Positions 18,173-28,752 of a stretch of DNA of 64,000 nucleotides are shown in pieces; the stretch's first letter is position 1, and each line of letters starts with the position of its first letter. This DNA is from Shewanella aestuarii (GTDB taxonomy: Bacteria; Pseudomonadota; Gammaproteobacteria; Enterobacterales; Shewanellaceae), in contig NZ_BMOT01000005.1 of NCBI RefSeq assembly GCF_014647215.1, positions 186,001 through 250,000 on the forward strand, given 5' to 3'. The notes beneath the pieces are model-generated. The model had not been told where the DNA came from and did no database searches. It saw nothing but the letters and a program-made list of their open reading frames with translations. Position numbers and translations under genes: made by a program.

Positions 18173-19276
18173 ATGAAAAACCTATTCCTATTTTGCCGTG
18201 CTGGATACGAGAAAGAGTGCGCTGCAGAAATTCAACAACGCGCTGCAGAACTTAATGTTGGTGGTTTTGTAAAAACCAATAACAATGATGCTTATGTTAT
18301 TTATCAATGTTTTGATGATAATGGTGCCGATGAATTAGCTGAGAAATTAGCGTTAAGCTCACTCATTTTTACTCGGCAAATGTTTGCAGCGGCAGATCTA
18401 TTAATCGATTTACCTGAGCAAGATAGAGTAAGCCCGATTATTCAGGCATTAGGTGAATTAGCTAAATGCGGTGAACTGCGTGTTGAAACTCCTGATACTA
18501 ATGAAGCGAAAGAATTGTCGGCATTTTGTCGTAAGTTCACTGTGCCTTTACGTCAAGGCTTGAAAAAAGCGGGGATTCTACTTGGTGCTGAAAATGCACG
18601 TCGACCTATTATTCATGTGTGTTTTATCGGCTCTGGTAAAGCGTTTGCTGGCTATTCATTAAGCCATAATAGTTCGCCTCATTTTATGGGGATTCCGCGC
18701 TTGAAAATGGTTGCGGATGCGCCAAGTCGCTCAAGTTTGAAATTGGATGAAGCCTTCGGTGCCTTTTTAACCAAAGAAGAGCAAGACCTACGTTGTCGTA
18801 GTGGGTTAAATGCCGTTGATTTAGGCGCTTGTCCTGGTGGTTGGACTTATCAACTAGTGCGCCGAGGTATGATGGTCGCAGCAGTTGACAATGGCCCGAT
18901 GAATGAGAAATTGATGGAAACGGGTCAGGTTAAACATTATCGTGCCGATGGTTTTAGATTTGAACCGCCACGTAAAAATATCTATTGGTTAGTTTGTGAC
19001 ATGGTTGAAAAACCTTCCCGTGTCGCTGAGCTAATGGAAGCCTGGGCAATTAATGCTTGGTTTAAAGAAGCCATCTTTAACCTGAAACTGCCAATGAAAA
19101 GTCGCTATAAAGAAGTGCGAGTTATTTTAGATACCATGGCCGAGATTTTTAAAGAAAACAATATCGAATATAAGATGCAGTGTAAGCACTTGTATCATGA
19201 TCGCGATGAAGTGACTGTGCATTTATGGTTATTCCCAGAAAAAGGCGTTAACTATGCCGTACTGGGTGAAAGATAA
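18173..19276 (+). CDS. rlmM: 23S rRNA 2'-O-ribose C2498 methyltransferase RlmM
   Basis: 367 residues from the ATG at 18173 (E. coli protein 366). It has an N-terminal THUMP-like domain and a Rossmann methyltransferase domain with the SAM-binding motif DLGACPGGWTYQL near residue 219 and a K-D-K-type catalytic set in FNLKLPMKSRYKE. It methylates the ribose of C2498 in the peptidyl-transferase loop of 23S rRNA before subunit assembly. It has its own extended -10 promoter and ends at a strong terminator shared with the convergent isocitrate dehydrogenase gene. Confidence 0.95.
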   Translation: MKNLFLFCRAGYEKECAAEIQQRAAELNVGGFVKTNNNDAYVIYQCFDDNGADELAEKLALSSLIFTRQMFAAADLLIDLPEQDRVSPIIQALGELAKCGELRVETPDTNEAKELSAFCRKFTVPLRQGLKKAGILLGAENARRPIIHVCFIGSGKAFAGYSLSHNSSPHFMGIPRLKMVADAPSRSSLKLDEAFGAFLTKEEQDLRCRSGLNAVDLGACPGGWTYQLVRRGMMVAAVDNGPMNEKLMETGQVKHYRADGFRFEPPRKNIYWLVCDMVEKPSRVAELMEAWAINAWFKEAIFNLKLPMKSRYKEVRVILDTMAEIFKENNIEYKMQCKHLYHDRDEVTVHLWLFPEKGVNYAVLGER

Positions 19277-19343
19277 AACGCTACTGTGCTGCGCTATCGC
19301 TCACGTGTCAGTCTTTAACCTAAAATCAGCTTATTTAGCAACT

Positions 19344-19371
19344 AAAAAGCCCTAATATATTAGGGCTTTTT
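19344..19371. terminator. Bidirectional terminator between rlmM and isocitrate dehydrogenase
   Basis: A perfect 28-bp palindrome, AAAAAGCCCTAATA and its complement, with flanking A and T tracts. Confidence 0.92.
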
Positions 19372-19392
19372 GCTAAGTTTAACGCCAACAGA

Positions 19393-20403
19393 TTAATCTA
19401 AACGTTCTAATACCGCTTGGGTGAAATCTGTTGTGCCATATGTGCCACCTAAATCACGCGTTGTGCGGTCGCCTTCTTCAATCACAGCAGATACAGCATT
19501 GCGGATCATCACCGCTTTATCAGACATACCAAGATACTCCAGCATTTGAATCGACGCTAAAATAACGGATGTTGGATTGGCTAAGTTTTTCCCCGCAATA
19601 TCAGGGGCGCTTCCATGTACGGCTTCAAATATTGCAGCATCACGACCGATATTGGCACCCGGCGCCATGCCTAAACCGCCCACAAGGCCCGCACACAAGT
19701 CTGATAAAATATCGCCGAACAAGTTAGTGGTTACCATCACATCAAAGTTTTCTGGGTTCATGACTAATTTCATGCAGGTTGCATCAACGATCATTTCTTC
19801 AGTGATGATATCTGGGTAGCGAAGGCTGACTTCACGGGCCACTTTCAAGAATAAACCCGAGGTTGATTTCATGATGTTAGCTTTATGCACTATGGTAACT
19901 TTTTTGCGGTTTTCTTTACGTGCTAATTCATAGGCGAAAGTGACAATTTGTTCAGCGCCCTGACGGGTAATAATACTGGTGGCTTCTGCTGTTTCACCGT
20001 CATCTGATACTTTTTGACCTAAGCCAGAATACATACCTTCGGTATTTTCACGAACGGTAATAATGTCGATATTTTCATATCGCGCTTGAGTGCCTTTAAA
20101 TGAATTTACAGGACGCACGTTCGCATACAGGCTGAATTTTTTTCTTAGGCTGACGTTGATTGAGGTAAACCCTTCTCCAACAGGCGTGGTTAATGGACCT
20201 TTAAGAGTAATGCGGTTTTTTTCAATTAAATCGAGAGTACGTTGTGGTAATAATTCACCGTGTTTTTCTAGCGCCGTAAGGCCAGCATCCGCAAATTCAT
20301 ATTCAAAATTACATCCTGCTTTGTCGAGAATTTTTAATGCAGAATCGATAATACTTGGGCCAATTCCATCACCTGGAATTACGGTTATTGTACGTTTTGA
20401 CAT
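19393..20403 (-). CDS. NAD-dependent isocitrate dehydrogenase
   Basis: 336 residues of the isocitrate/isopropylmalate dehydrogenase family. The substrate loop TPVGEGFTSINVSLRKKFSLYANVRP (given in part: SINVSLRKKF, residues about 85-94) has the Ser and Asn expected for isocitrate rather than isopropylmalate. The cofactor loop HGSAPDIAGKNLANP carries Asp-Ile rather than the Lys-Tyr of NADP enzymes, so NAD is expected. It works in the TCA cycle. It stands alone; there are no leucine biosynthesis neighbours to suggest leuB. Confidence 0.88.
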   Translation of the reverse strand: MSKRTITVIPGDGIGPSIIDSALKILDKAGCNFEYEFADAGLTALEKHGELLPQRTLDLIEKNRITLKGPLTTPVGEGFTSINVSLRKKFSLYANVRPVNSFKGTQARYENIDIITVRENTEGMYSGLGQKVSDDGETAEATSIITRQGAEQIVTFAYELARKENRKKVTIVHKANIMKSTSGLFLKVAREVSLRYPDIITEEMIVDATCMKLVMNPENFDVMVTTNLFGDILSDLCAGLVGGLGMAPGANIGRDAAIFEAVHGSAPDIAGKNLANPTSVILASIQMLEYLGMSDKAVMIRNAVSAVIEEGDRTTRDLGGTYGTTDFTQAVLERLD

Positions 20404-20824
20404 CAGAAGTCCTTACACGCTAGGGTTACTGCAATGATTACAGCGCATTAATTGGGGCCGCAGTATGAGATTTCAGTCTCACAAGCGGTGATTTGATGAT
20501 TTTATTCATCTGTTTTCTAGCGACTATTTTAACGATTTTTAATCTTTATTTACAGAAAACTGTGGATGAAATCGCATTTAACAAACATTTGTGATGTGTT
20601 TTAGATTAAAATAGCCGCATTAATGACAAATGAATGTGATTGCACTTTATTGAATTGCCAAATCCTTTTTATACAAAAGGTTAACTTTACAAAAGTAGGG
20701 TATTTTGTTCACTTCTGTGCATCGTTTGCTAGACGACCATAGTCGAATATTCAGGTTTACTGACGTTGACACTTTTAGCTGATGTTGTGGTTTGTGCCAT
20801 CATAATTATAAGAAGAGGAATTTT
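20404..20824. other. 421-bp intergenic region between divergent genes
   Basis: It must contain the promoters of the isocitrate dehydrogenase gene (minus) and the S9 peptidase gene (plus). I see only a short hairpin TGAGA...TCTCA at 20466-20481 and AT-rich sequence; no coding frame or confident regulatory site. Confidence 0.5.
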
Positions 20825-23608
20825 GTGAAACTATCTTATCGGTTTACCTATCCATTGATGGTGATGTTATTACTGTCACTTTCGACAAGTTTTACATATG
20901 CAGAGCCGTTATCGCTAACGGATATTATGCACTTTAACACCTTACAGCAACCGGTTATCGCTGATGATGGCCGCATGATGGCGGTTGAGGCAAAGCCCGA
21001 CCGTGGTGAAAGCTATGTGATTGTGAAATCAATTGATGGTACTAAGAGTTTTAATATTGCCAATGGGACTAAGCCAAAAGTCAATGCCAATGGCCGATTT
21101 GTGATTGCCACTATTCCAGCCAGCCTGTTAGCGAAAGAAACTAAAAAGAAGTCTGAGTTAACCCAAGATTTAGCCTTGCTTGATACTAAAACGGGCCAAC
21201 AACAAGCCTTTACTAACATTAAATCGGCTCAGTTTAATGATAATGGCGAATATTTAGCTGTGTGGTTTAAAGAAGATAAAACCGCAGATGAGGATGCCAA
21301 ACCGGCTGAGACCGCTGCCAGTGAAACTGACACTGACACTGTTGAAGATGATGATAAAGGCACTCGATTAAGCCTGATCCATTTAGCGAGCAATAAAACG
21401 GTTCAGCTTACTGATGTGACTCAATTTGCTTTCGATGAGTCAGGTTTTAACTTTGTTGCCGCGATAAATCGTCACAATCAAAAGCAACATCAAGTCATGT
21501 TAGTTAATTTAACCCATCAGACACAGCGTGATTTATATAGTACTAGCGATGACCAAATAGGTGAATTAGCCTTAAGTAATGACGGACGTTATGTTGGATT
21601 TACCACAGGTAAACTGAGTCAAAAGCGTAATGCACGCCAATATCAATTACATGTGATGAATATCAGCTCTGGTAAACATCGCCAGCCAACAAGCCAGGAG
21701 TGGACGCTAAATCAATATGCCACTGTGATGTTTTCCCGTGACAGCGAGCGTTTGTATGTAGGCCGAGTCCCGCAAGTAGTTGCGCCGCAAAAACAGCAAA
21801 AGTATACCGATGACAATTCACTGTTTGATTTGAATGTCATTGCCGACAACAAAAATCTACGCATTTGGCATGGTGACGACGCCAAAATTAAACCGCATGA
21901 AATAAAAGAATATCAGGATGAATTAAAGCGCACTTATTTAGCGGTTTATCACCTAGATGCTGATCGTATTATCCAATTGGCAGATAAAGAGGTGCCGACG
22001 GTTCAGTATGGTGAACAAGCGCGCTATTTGGTTGCGACATCAGACGTGCCATATCAGAAAATGATTACCTGGGCGGGTTTCTATCAAGATGTATATCTTG
22101 TTGATTTAAATACCGGACGCAAAATTTTGGTGTTGGCACAGCAACCTAGTGACGCTATCCCTACATTGTCACCAAATGCAAGATTCTTACGTTATTACCA
22201 ACAAGGGAACGTGCATATTTACGATATTGCTCAGGCAAAAAGTTTTAATTTAAGTGGACAATATGCGGTGCCTTTTGCTGATGAAGACCATGATTACCCC
22301 AGTTCGGCTCCGGGTTATGGTTTTGGTCCATGGCTTGATGATGGTTCAGGTTTCATTAGTTATGACAAATACGATGTTTGGCAATTTAATACCACCTCGC
22401 ATAGCGGATTTATGTTGTCTAATGGCGAAGGTCGCAAGCAGGGTGTTGAATACCGAGTTAAAGGGCTTATTAAAGACAAACAACCCGCAACGGTTAAAGC
22501 CGACCAAACCATATTGTTAAAAGGCTATAGCCATCGCACCAAGGCTGATGAATTCTATGTTGCCAAAGTCGGTGTAGCAGGGGTTAAAAAACTAACCGAT
22601 AGCCAAAGTAAATTAACCGTATTGGCCAGAGCAAAGCAAAGTGATCAAATCCTGTATTCAAAACAGCGCTTCGATTTGTATCCAGACGTTTATGCCGCAA
22701 CATTAGATGATATAAACAAAGCCAAGCAGCTGACATCATTAGATAAGCAACGCCGAGCATTTAGCTGGGGGAAATCTGAACTTGTACAGTGGACCGATGC
22801 TGATGGCAATCTCGCTGACGGTGTTTTGATTAAACCAAGTAACTATCAAAAAGGTAAACGTTACCCTGTGATGGTGTATTACTATCGCTTTATGAGTGAT
22901 CGCTTACATGCTTTCCCTGATATGAAAATCAACCATAGGCCCAATTTTGCTTGGTACACCAATAATGGCTATGCCATTTTTCTACCGGATATTCGTTTTG
23001 AAATTGGCTATCCAGGAATTTCCGCGGTCAAAGCGTTAACCACGGGCGTGCAAAAAATAGTCGATATGGGCATCGCCGATCCGAAAAAAATTGGTCTTCA
23101 TGGTCATTCATGGAGTGGTTATCAAACAGCATTTGCTGTGACTCAAACGAATATGTTTGCCGCAGCCGTATCGGGCGCCCCTGTGTCTAATATGACTAGC
23201 GCATACAGTGGTATTCGTCATGGAAGCGGCCTTGCAAGACAGTTCCAATATGAAACGGGACAAAGTCGCATAGGGGAGAGTTTATTTAAAGCACCGCAGA
23301 AATATATTGAAAACTCACCCATTTTTTACGTTGAGCGAATTCAAACACCCATGATGATTATGTTTGGTGATATTGACGATGCAGTACCTTGGGAGCAAGG
23401 CGTTGAAATGTATTTAGCGATGCGCCGCGCCGGTAAAGATGTGGTTTTTTTACAGTACGAAGGCGAACCTCATCATTTGAAGAAGTACCCGAATAAATTA
23501 GATTACACGATTAAAATGCGTGAATATTTTGATCACTATTTACTCGGTAAACCCGCTCCGTTATGGCTTGAAAAAGGTGAGGCTTACCAAGAGTTTGCTA
23601 AGGATTAA
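20825..23608 (+). CDS. Secreted S9 (prolyl oligopeptidase-like) peptidase
   Basis: 927 residues from a GTG at 20825 (AGAGGAA upstream). Residues 1-26 form a signal peptide (LMVMLLLSLSTSFTYA). The middle part is a WD40/beta-propeller-like region (about 30-600). The C-terminal alpha/beta hydrolase domain has the nucleophile elbow GHSWSG with Ser near 762, an aspartate in GDIDDAVPW and a histidine in EGEPHHLKK. It is expected to cleave oligopeptides in the periplasm. The linker at about 155-178 is rich in Glu, Asp and Thr. An in-frame upstream start is possible but lacks a ribosome binding site. Confidence 0.9.
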   Translation: MKLSYRFTYPLMVMLLLSLSTSFTYAEPLSLTDIMHFNTLQQPVIADDGRMMAVEAKPDRGESYVIVKSIDGTKSFNIANGTKPKVNANGRFVIATIPASLLAKETKKKSELTQDLALLDTKTGQQQAFTNIKSAQFNDNGEYLAVWFKEDKTADEDAKPAETAASETDTDTVEDDDKGTRLSLIHLASNKTVQLTDVTQFAFDESGFNFVAAINRHNQKQHQVMLVNLTHQTQRDLYSTSDDQIGELALSNDGRYVGFTTGKLSQKRNARQYQLHVMNISSGKHRQPTSQEWTLNQYATVMFSRDSERLYVGRVPQVVAPQKQQKYTDDNSLFDLNVIADNKNLRIWHGDDAKIKPHEIKEYQDELKRTYLAVYHLDADRIIQLADKEVPTVQYGEQARYLVATSDVPYQKMITWAGFYQDVYLVDLNTGRKILVLAQQPSDAIPTLSPNARFLRYYQQGNVHIYDIAQAKSFNLSGQYAVPFADEDHDYPSSAPGYGFGPWLDDGSGFISYDKYDVWQFNTTSHSGFMLSNGEGRKQGVEYRVKGLIKDKQPATVKADQTILLKGYSHRTKADEFYVAKVGVAGVKKLTDSQSKLTVLARAKQSDQILYSKQRFDLYPDVYAATLDDINKAKQLTSLDKQRRAFSWGKSELVQWTDADGNLADGVLIKPSNYQKGKRYPVMVYYYRFMSDRLHAFPDMKINHRPNFAWYTNNGYAIFLPDIRFEIGYPGISAVKALTTGVQKIVDMGIADPKKIGLHGHSWSGYQTAFAVTQTNMFAAAVSGAPVSNMTSAYSGIRHGSGLARQFQYETGQSRIGESLFKAPQKYIENSPIFYVERIQTPMMIMFGDIDDAVPWEQGVEMYLAMRRAGKDVVFLQYEGEPHHLKKYPNKLDYTIKMREYFDHYLLGKPAPLWLEKGEAYQEFAKD

Positions 23609-24315
23609 TGCTATTCGCTCGAGCCTGTTGAACTTTGTAGGCTAAGTTTTGTTTGAGTTAAATAGGATTTTATTTGCGGCCAGTGGATTGATGCCTAGTC
23701 ATCTAGGCAAAAACTATTTAACCAAGCGTAAAAGTGTTTAGCCGAAGCCTAGCGCTGTATGTTGATCATTTTCACTTAGTTATCGACTTTTATCTAGCGC
23801 CACGACTATGTAGCGTCATTAAAGCGCTACGTCTGTGAATTGTAAGGTAACCAAACACTCGCAACGAAAATAACCCTGAAAGACCAACAGGCCGTATGAC
23901 ACTTAACAATGCAGACTTAACGGTCTGCATTTTTTATGGCACAAATTACGTGGATCACAGGTGATGTTGAGTAAATTGAAACCCCTAATTAAAACATTCT
24001 GATTTTATGGGGGGCAAGATGGGAGCGCTAGTGATTGCAACATTACTTAACCTTAACTCGGATAAGAGATGAATAAACGATATTTAAAATATTCATATTC
24101 TGACGTTTACAGTCAAACTTTAGCTTTGCACCGATACAAGGTGAATTGATGCGTCAATAAGAGGATTTTGCAAGTCAATTGAACGCAGTTAGCGGTGTAA
24201 TAACCTGCTTTATAAGTATTTGTCGCCCTGATTTGAGATGGTTTCGGGGGGCGCTAAAAAAGCAACCAAGGGACTTGCGACTCAAGGGCTCTTGAGCCGC
24301 TAAATGAAAATTAAA
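23609..24315. other. 707-bp region without a recognised gene
   Basis: It contains a 7-bp hairpin TGCCTAG-TCA-...CTAGGCA at 23692-23709, a GTAGCG...CGCTAC dyad near 23809-23830, an intrinsic terminator at 23908-23935, and an imperfect hairpin at 24281-24296. No convincing protein frame is present. The terminator, 300 bp from the S9 stop, may end a small RNA starting near 23780. Confidence 0.5.
23908..23935 (+). terminator. Orphan intrinsic terminator downstream of the S9 peptidase gene
   Basis: AATGCAGAC (23908-23916) pairs with GTCTGCATT (23923-23931) over a 6-nt loop, followed by T4. It may serve the S9 mRNA or an unannotated small RNA. Confidence 0.8.
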
Positions 24316-24729
24316 TTAATGAGCTAAAGCCGCTTGTGTGGACTCAATTAATATTTCGCTGTCTAAATATTGTTGGTAGGTTTCTAAGCCCCAAGCAATA
24401 AGGATATTGTTTTTAAACAGCAAAGGGGTGCATTCGTCCCGTGTTGTAATACCGTCTGACTTTAGATGATGAGTGCGATAAAACAATATTTGGTATTGGC
24501 CATCAATAGCCGTTTTGGCTTCAACAAAGTCGGCACTGCCGAATAATTTCTTGATAGTCTCTAAAGATTGCCCAAAGCTAATTTCAGTCATTTTTTGACT
24601 ATTGTAAGCTTGTCTATCTTCCCAGGCGCGGTCTTCTGGGAGAGGCTCATAAATAAACATCACCACGGCAACAAATAAGAGATAAGCAATAAATATCCCA
24701 CCGATAATATACGTTGCACTGGCTTTCAT
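24316..24729 (-). CDS. DUF3192 family membrane-anchored protein
   Basis: 137 residues with one N-terminal membrane segment (about residues 7-27) and a soluble domain with the family-like blocks ISFGQSLETIKKLFGSADF, YQILFYRTHH and TTRDECTPLLFKNN (each shown or cited in part). The domain resembles outer-membrane-assembly SmpA/BamE-like folds in pattern, but the function is unknown. The start has GGAG upstream. It lies 52 bp downstream of xni on the same strand and may share its transcript. Confidence 0.8.
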   Translation of the reverse strand: MKASATYIIGGIFIAYLLFVAVVMFIYEPLPEDRAWEDRQAYNSQKMTEISFGQSLETIKKLFGSADFVEAKTAIDGQYQILFYRTHHLKSDGITTRDECTPLLFKNNILIAWGLETYQQYLDSEILIESTQAALAH

Positions 24730-24781
24730 TTAATACTCCATGGTGGTGCTATTTGAATGTTAATTATTGAGTGTAAAATAT

Positions 24782-25558
24782 TTAGACATTTTTTGTTATA
24801 TCCGCTTGATAGCGAAATTGTTTCAAATTGATATTAAGGGGCATATCGCATTGTAATTGCGCCAGCTTATAACTGATACGAGCCAGTTCTTTGCCTTCTG
24901 CAAGTTTCTGCGCCTGTTTAGGGCCTAGGTTTTCAAGAGAACGATATAAGTTAGCTAATGTACGAAATTTATTGAGTAAATCCGCTGCAGACTTAGGACC
25001 AATACCAGCAATGCCGGGGATTTTATTACCACTGTCGCCAGCCAGTGCAATAAAATCTAAAAATTGGCTATGTACCACACCCAGTTTACGTTCATGCTCA
25101 ACTAAATCAAACGCCTGCTGATTGAAGTGATCCCAAATCATTAACTCATGATGAGGTAGTTGGCTAAATCCCTTGTCTGTGGAAGCGATAATTGCTTGGC
25201 CTTGATTTTGGGTGATTTTAAGTGCCAAAGTGGCAATAACGTCATCAGCTTCTGAAAGGGCATCAAGTGAGTGAATGTGTTCTGCCGCTAAAGCCGATTT
25301 AATGTCTTTAAGCCCTTTCTGCAGGGCCTCAGGCATTGGCTTACGACCTTTTTTGTAATCTGAATAAAGCTTTTTGCGCCATGATTCTTGGTCACCGTCC
25401 CATACCACAATCACATGGGTTGGTTGATGTAACTGTAGCATCTTATGACAAGCTGCTAACGAGCGCATTTTTACGCTTTCGATATCATTTTCATTCGGTA
25501 ACACCGCATGAATGCGGCGAACCAGATTGAGTCCATCAATAATCAGTAATTTATTCAT
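24782..25558 (-). CDS. xni: Flap endonuclease Xni (ExoIX-like)
   Basis: 258 residues of the 5'-3' exonuclease/FEN family: N-terminal metal-site acids in LLIIDGLNLVRR and VVWDGD, the arch region, SEADDVIATLA, and a helix-3-turn-helix GIAGIGPKSAADLL near 180-195. It matches E. coli Xni (251 residues), which lacks some of the metal ligands of Pol I 5' exonuclease and binds potassium at the H3TH. It processes DNA flaps. It lies 4 bp downstream of ppnN and is probably in the same operon. Confidence 0.93.
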   Translation of the reverse strand: MNKLLIIDGLNLVRRIHAVLPNENDIESVKMRSLAACHKMLQLHQPTHVIVVWDGDQESWRKKLYSDYKKGRKPMPEALQKGLKDIKSALAAEHIHSLDALSEADDVIATLALKITQNQGQAIIASTDKGFSQLPHHELMIWDHFNQQAFDLVEHERKLGVVHSQFLDFIALAGDSGNKIPGIAGIGPKSAADLLNKFRTLANLYRSLENLGPKQAQKLAEGKELARISYKLAQLQCDMPLNINLKQFRYQADITKNV

Positions 25559-25562
25559 TAAG

Positions 25563-26918
25563 TTATTTTATTATTTTGTAGCATGGCTCGTAGGCACTGC
25601 CAGGGAGTTTCATTCGTTGTTGTTCTACAAATGCACTCAGCAACTTATCCATCATACTCATCAATTTAGGATCACCTTTAATATGAAACTTGCCATGCTC
25701 TTTGATGCGTTTAATGGTTTCACCTTTTACATTGCCCGCAACAATACCCGAAAACGCTTTACGCAAATTAGCGGCAAGTTCAGCTTTATTGTTTTGGAAG
25801 TATAAGTTTAAATTTGCCATAACTTCATGGCTAGGGTCAAAAGGTAATTGGAACTCGGGTTCAATTTTTAATGACCATTGGTATTGATAAGCATCGCCTT
25901 TTTCTTTGCGATAGGTTTTTACTTCTTCCATACCTTGCTTCATGACTTGGCCAACTTTTACTGGATTATCAATGATGATTTGATATTTGCTCTGCGCTTC
26001 TTCACCTAAGGTTGCACCAATAAATTGATGGATTTCTTCAAAGTATTCCGCACTCTCTTTTGGCCCCGTCAGTACCAAAGGGAAAGGGGTATTTGCATTT
26101 TCTTTATTTAATAAAATACCTAAAAAATACAATAACTCTTCAGCGGTACCCGCGCCGCCAGGAAAGATAATAATACCGTGACCTAAACGTACAAAGGCTT
26201 CTAAACGTTTTTCTATGTCAGGTAATATAACCAACTCGTTGACGATTTGATTTGGTGGCTCTGCTGCAATAATACTTGGCTCAGTTAAGCCTATGTAGCG
26301 AGCATTTTTAACCCTTTGCTTGGCATGCCCAATAGCAGCCCCTTTCATCGGGCCTTCCATCGCACCCGGACCACAACCAGTACATATATCAAGTTCACGA
26401 AGACCCAACTGATAGCCAACTTCACGGGTATATTGATATTCGATGGCATTAATACTGTGACCGCCCCAACAGACAATAACATTGGGATCTTTCATCGGTG
26501 AAATAGCGCGGGCGTTTCTTAAGATATCAAATACCACATTGGTGATGTGGCTAGCATTGGTCAGATTGATGTGTTTAAGATTGTCGTATTTATTGCTGAT
26601 GTAAATAATATCGCGTAAAACAGCAAATAAATGCTCTTGAATACCCGCAATAATTTTACCGTCAACAAAGGCTTTTTCTGGGGGATTAATTAGCTCAAGT
26701 TTTATGCCGCGCTCACGCTGCAGTACATTGATGTCGAAGGTGTCAAACTTTTCGAATAAAGCTTCGGCATTATCGCTAATAAGGCCTGACGATAATACCG
26801 CTAAGGAACAACTGCGATACAGCTGATAAAGCTCACTTTTCGCACCTTGTTTGAGGCGATCAACTTCTAGTTGAGATAATTGATCTAAACTGCCTCTAGG
26901 ACTAATCCTTATAATCAT
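25563..26918 (-). CDS. ppnN: Nucleotide 5'-monophosphate nucleosidase PpnN
   Basis: 451 residues starting [20 protein letters not shown], which matches the E. coli PpnN start; AGGAGT is five bases upstream. A frame open to 26951 adds 11 poorly supported residues. The LOG-family motif PGGAGTAEE is near residue 265-273, with [13 protein letters not shown] before it. It hydrolyses purine and pyrimidine monophosphates to base and ribose phosphate and is a (p)ppGpp target in E. coli. It is the first gene of ppnN-xni. Confidence 0.94.
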   Translation of the reverse strand: MIIRISPRGSLDQLSQLEVDRLKQGAKSELYQLYRSCSLAVLSSGLISDNAEALFEKFDTFDINVLQRERGIKLELINPPEKAFVDGKIIAGIQEHLFAVLRDIIYISNKYDNLKHINLTNASHITNVVFDILRNARAISPMKDPNVIVCWGGHSINAIEYQYTREVGYQLGLRELDICTGCGPGAMEGPMKGAAIGHAKQRVKNARYIGLTEPSIIAAEPPNQIVNELVILPDIEKRLEAFVRLGHGIIIFPGGAGTAEELLYFLGILLNKENANTPFPLVLTGPKESAEYFEEIHQFIGATLGEEAQSKYQIIIDNPVKVGQVMKQGMEEVKTYRKEKGDAYQYQWSLKIEPEFQLPFDPSHEVMANLNLYFQNNKAELAANLRKAFSGIVAGNVKGETIKRIKEHGKFHIKGDPKLMSMMDKLLSAFVEQQRMKLPGSAYEPCYKIIK

Positions 26919-26968
26919 AAGCAACTCCTTTGGACTTAAGTGCACAGACACTTAAGCGCTTGTGCTGC

Positions 26969-28525
26969 TTACATGTCTATTACGACTCGGTCTCTGCCAT
27001 TGTTTTTTGCTTTGTATAGCGCAGAATCAGCACGTTCAAATGCTTCTTCGATGGTCTCATTGTCCATCACTTGCGCAGCACCTATAGATAATGTAACTGT
27101 AATTCTCTGATTTTTAAACTTAAATGGAATATTTTTTACCTTTTCTCTTACGCGATTGAGTAAGGTTGAAATATGATCTTGGGTAATGTCAGGCAATAAT
27201 AATACGAACTCTTCACCACCATAGCGTGCAACAAACTCACTGTCACGTAGTGAGTTTTTTAATGCCATAGCAATGACTTGCAAGGTTTTATCTCCTGTAC
27301 TGTGACCAAAGTTATCGTTAACCGTTTTAAAAAAGTCAATATCCGTAACGGCAATCCATAATGGCGTTTTGAAACGAATATGGTTGCGGTATTCCTGATC
27401 CATTCTATCTTCTAATGCTGTACGATTAGCTAGCTGAGTGAGAGGGTCAAGAAGGTTTAGTTTTTGGTGTTCAAACAATTTTTCTTTATAACTATTAGCT
27501 TCTTGGGTGATGCTGTTTAACTCTTTACGCATAGATTCAATGGATTTACGTAAAATAGTTTGTTCACGACTTTCAAGTGCTTCTTTGCGCGATAAGGCAT
27601 CACGAAGCGATGAAAGTTGTACCGTTAATTGGGTTTTTAAATCCAATAAATCTTCAACATCTGTGATAATGCCGCCAGCGTTATCAACTCTTAAATTGAT
27701 TTCTTTGTTCAGCTGTTGTTTTAGCTGTTGGCTGCGTTCGTTATTGTTATGTGAGCTATTCACCACGTCACGAACAACTGTCAATGCATCATTAAGAGCG
27801 TATAGAAAGTCTTGTGAAGCCGATTTCTCTCTTGCGATATTATCTAGTAATAAGCTTAGGATAGTTTGATACGATTCAAGTAAAGTATCTAAGGTAATTT
27901 CACCTAATAATACTTCTTTCATGACTAAAATTTGATCGCGTTGATCTTTACGAAACTCAATTTCTGATATTTTTACCGCTAACTCTCGGGCAAGTTGAAT
28001 GTGTTGTGGCAAGATGTCGTAATCATCTGCAGAGGTAAATTGCTGTTGTAAAATTTCCTCATAGAAACCAATTAGCTTTTCAACTTTAGGAATGTATTCC
28101 CAAACAGTATGAAATGGTTTAGCCAGATCTTGCTTGAAATAATTGATCTCTTTTTTAACTTTCTCTGGGGCTGAGTTAACACGCTGAATTTGTCTTATTA
28201 CCCTTGAAAGACCCATACGACTCTCTTCAAGTTGAGTCATGGTATGGTTATATTGCCCCTTCAAAATTCGCTCAATATCGACTAATTCAGGTAATGCTTC
28301 ATCGATTTGTTCATAACTGTGAAGATGGTGTCGTAATTTGGCTAATTTATTATCGAGTTCTAAGTTTTGCCCTTTACAGGCTAAGCTTAAGTGGCCAATA
28401 AATTGGATCAGGGTTTTCAGCTTGTCATTGCGATCTTTATTGATGTCATCTAAAGCCGAACGTGCAGCATGAAGTTTTTGTTTCATTAGCGTTATTTGTG
28501 ATATCGCTATTTCAGAATCTTTCAT
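26969..28525 (-). CDS. Cytoplasmic diguanylate cyclase (GGDEF) with long helical N-terminal region
   Basis: 518 residues with no membrane segment. Residues 1-340 are mostly alpha-helical with strong coiled-coil character (about 275-345); I do not recognise a named sensor there. The GGDEF domain occupies about 350-515 with DPLTQLANRTALEDR, VTDIDFFKTVNDNFGHSTGD and an intact active site ARYGGEEFVLLLPD (near 436-440). The inhibitory-site position has RDSE instead of RxxD, so feedback by c-di-GMP may be lost. It lies 51 bp upstream of ppnN. Confidence 0.9.
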   Translation of the reverse strand: MKDSEIAISQITLMKQKLHAARSALDDINKDRNDKLKTLIQFIGHLSLACKGQNLELDNKLAKLRHHLHSYEQIDEALPELVDIERILKGQYNHTMTQLEESRMGLSRVIRQIQRVNSAPEKVKKEINYFKQDLAKPFHTVWEYIPKVEKLIGFYEEILQQQFTSADDYDILPQHIQLARELAVKISEIEFRKDQRDQILVMKEVLLGEITLDTLLESYQTILSLLLDNIAREKSASQDFLYALNDALTVVRDVVNSSHNNNERSQQLKQQLNKEINLRVDNAGGIITDVEDLLDLKTQLTVQLSSLRDALSRKEALESREQTILRKSIESMRKELNSITQEANSYKEKLFEHQKLNLLDPLTQLANRTALEDRMDQEYRNHIRFKTPLWIAVTDIDFFKTVNDNFGHSTGDKTLQVIAMALKNSLRDSEFVARYGGEEFVLLLPDITQDHISTLLNRVREKVKNIPFKFKNQRITVTLSIGAAQVMDNETIEEAFERADSALYKAKNNGRDRVVIDM

Positions 28526-28752
28526 AAATGGCCTTGTTGCTTAAGATGAACGTTTGGTCAGAAAAAAGCCTAGTGATCATAAATCTTCTACTAAATTGAA
28601 AATTAAAACCCAAATAGCTAATGCGACTTAGTATAACGAAAAACTCAGATATACACATTGTAGCAATGTTATAACAAAGCGTGAGCGACCGATATCTAAA
28701 ATCCATACAAAAAAAGGTCCATTTGGGTGATTGCTGGTTAATTGTTCGATAG

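Noticed and set aside
24069..24149. Possible 26-codon ORF beginning MNKRYLKYS
   Set aside because: No convincing ribosome binding site, no repeat or conservation evidence visible, and such frames are common in AT-rich intergenic DNA.
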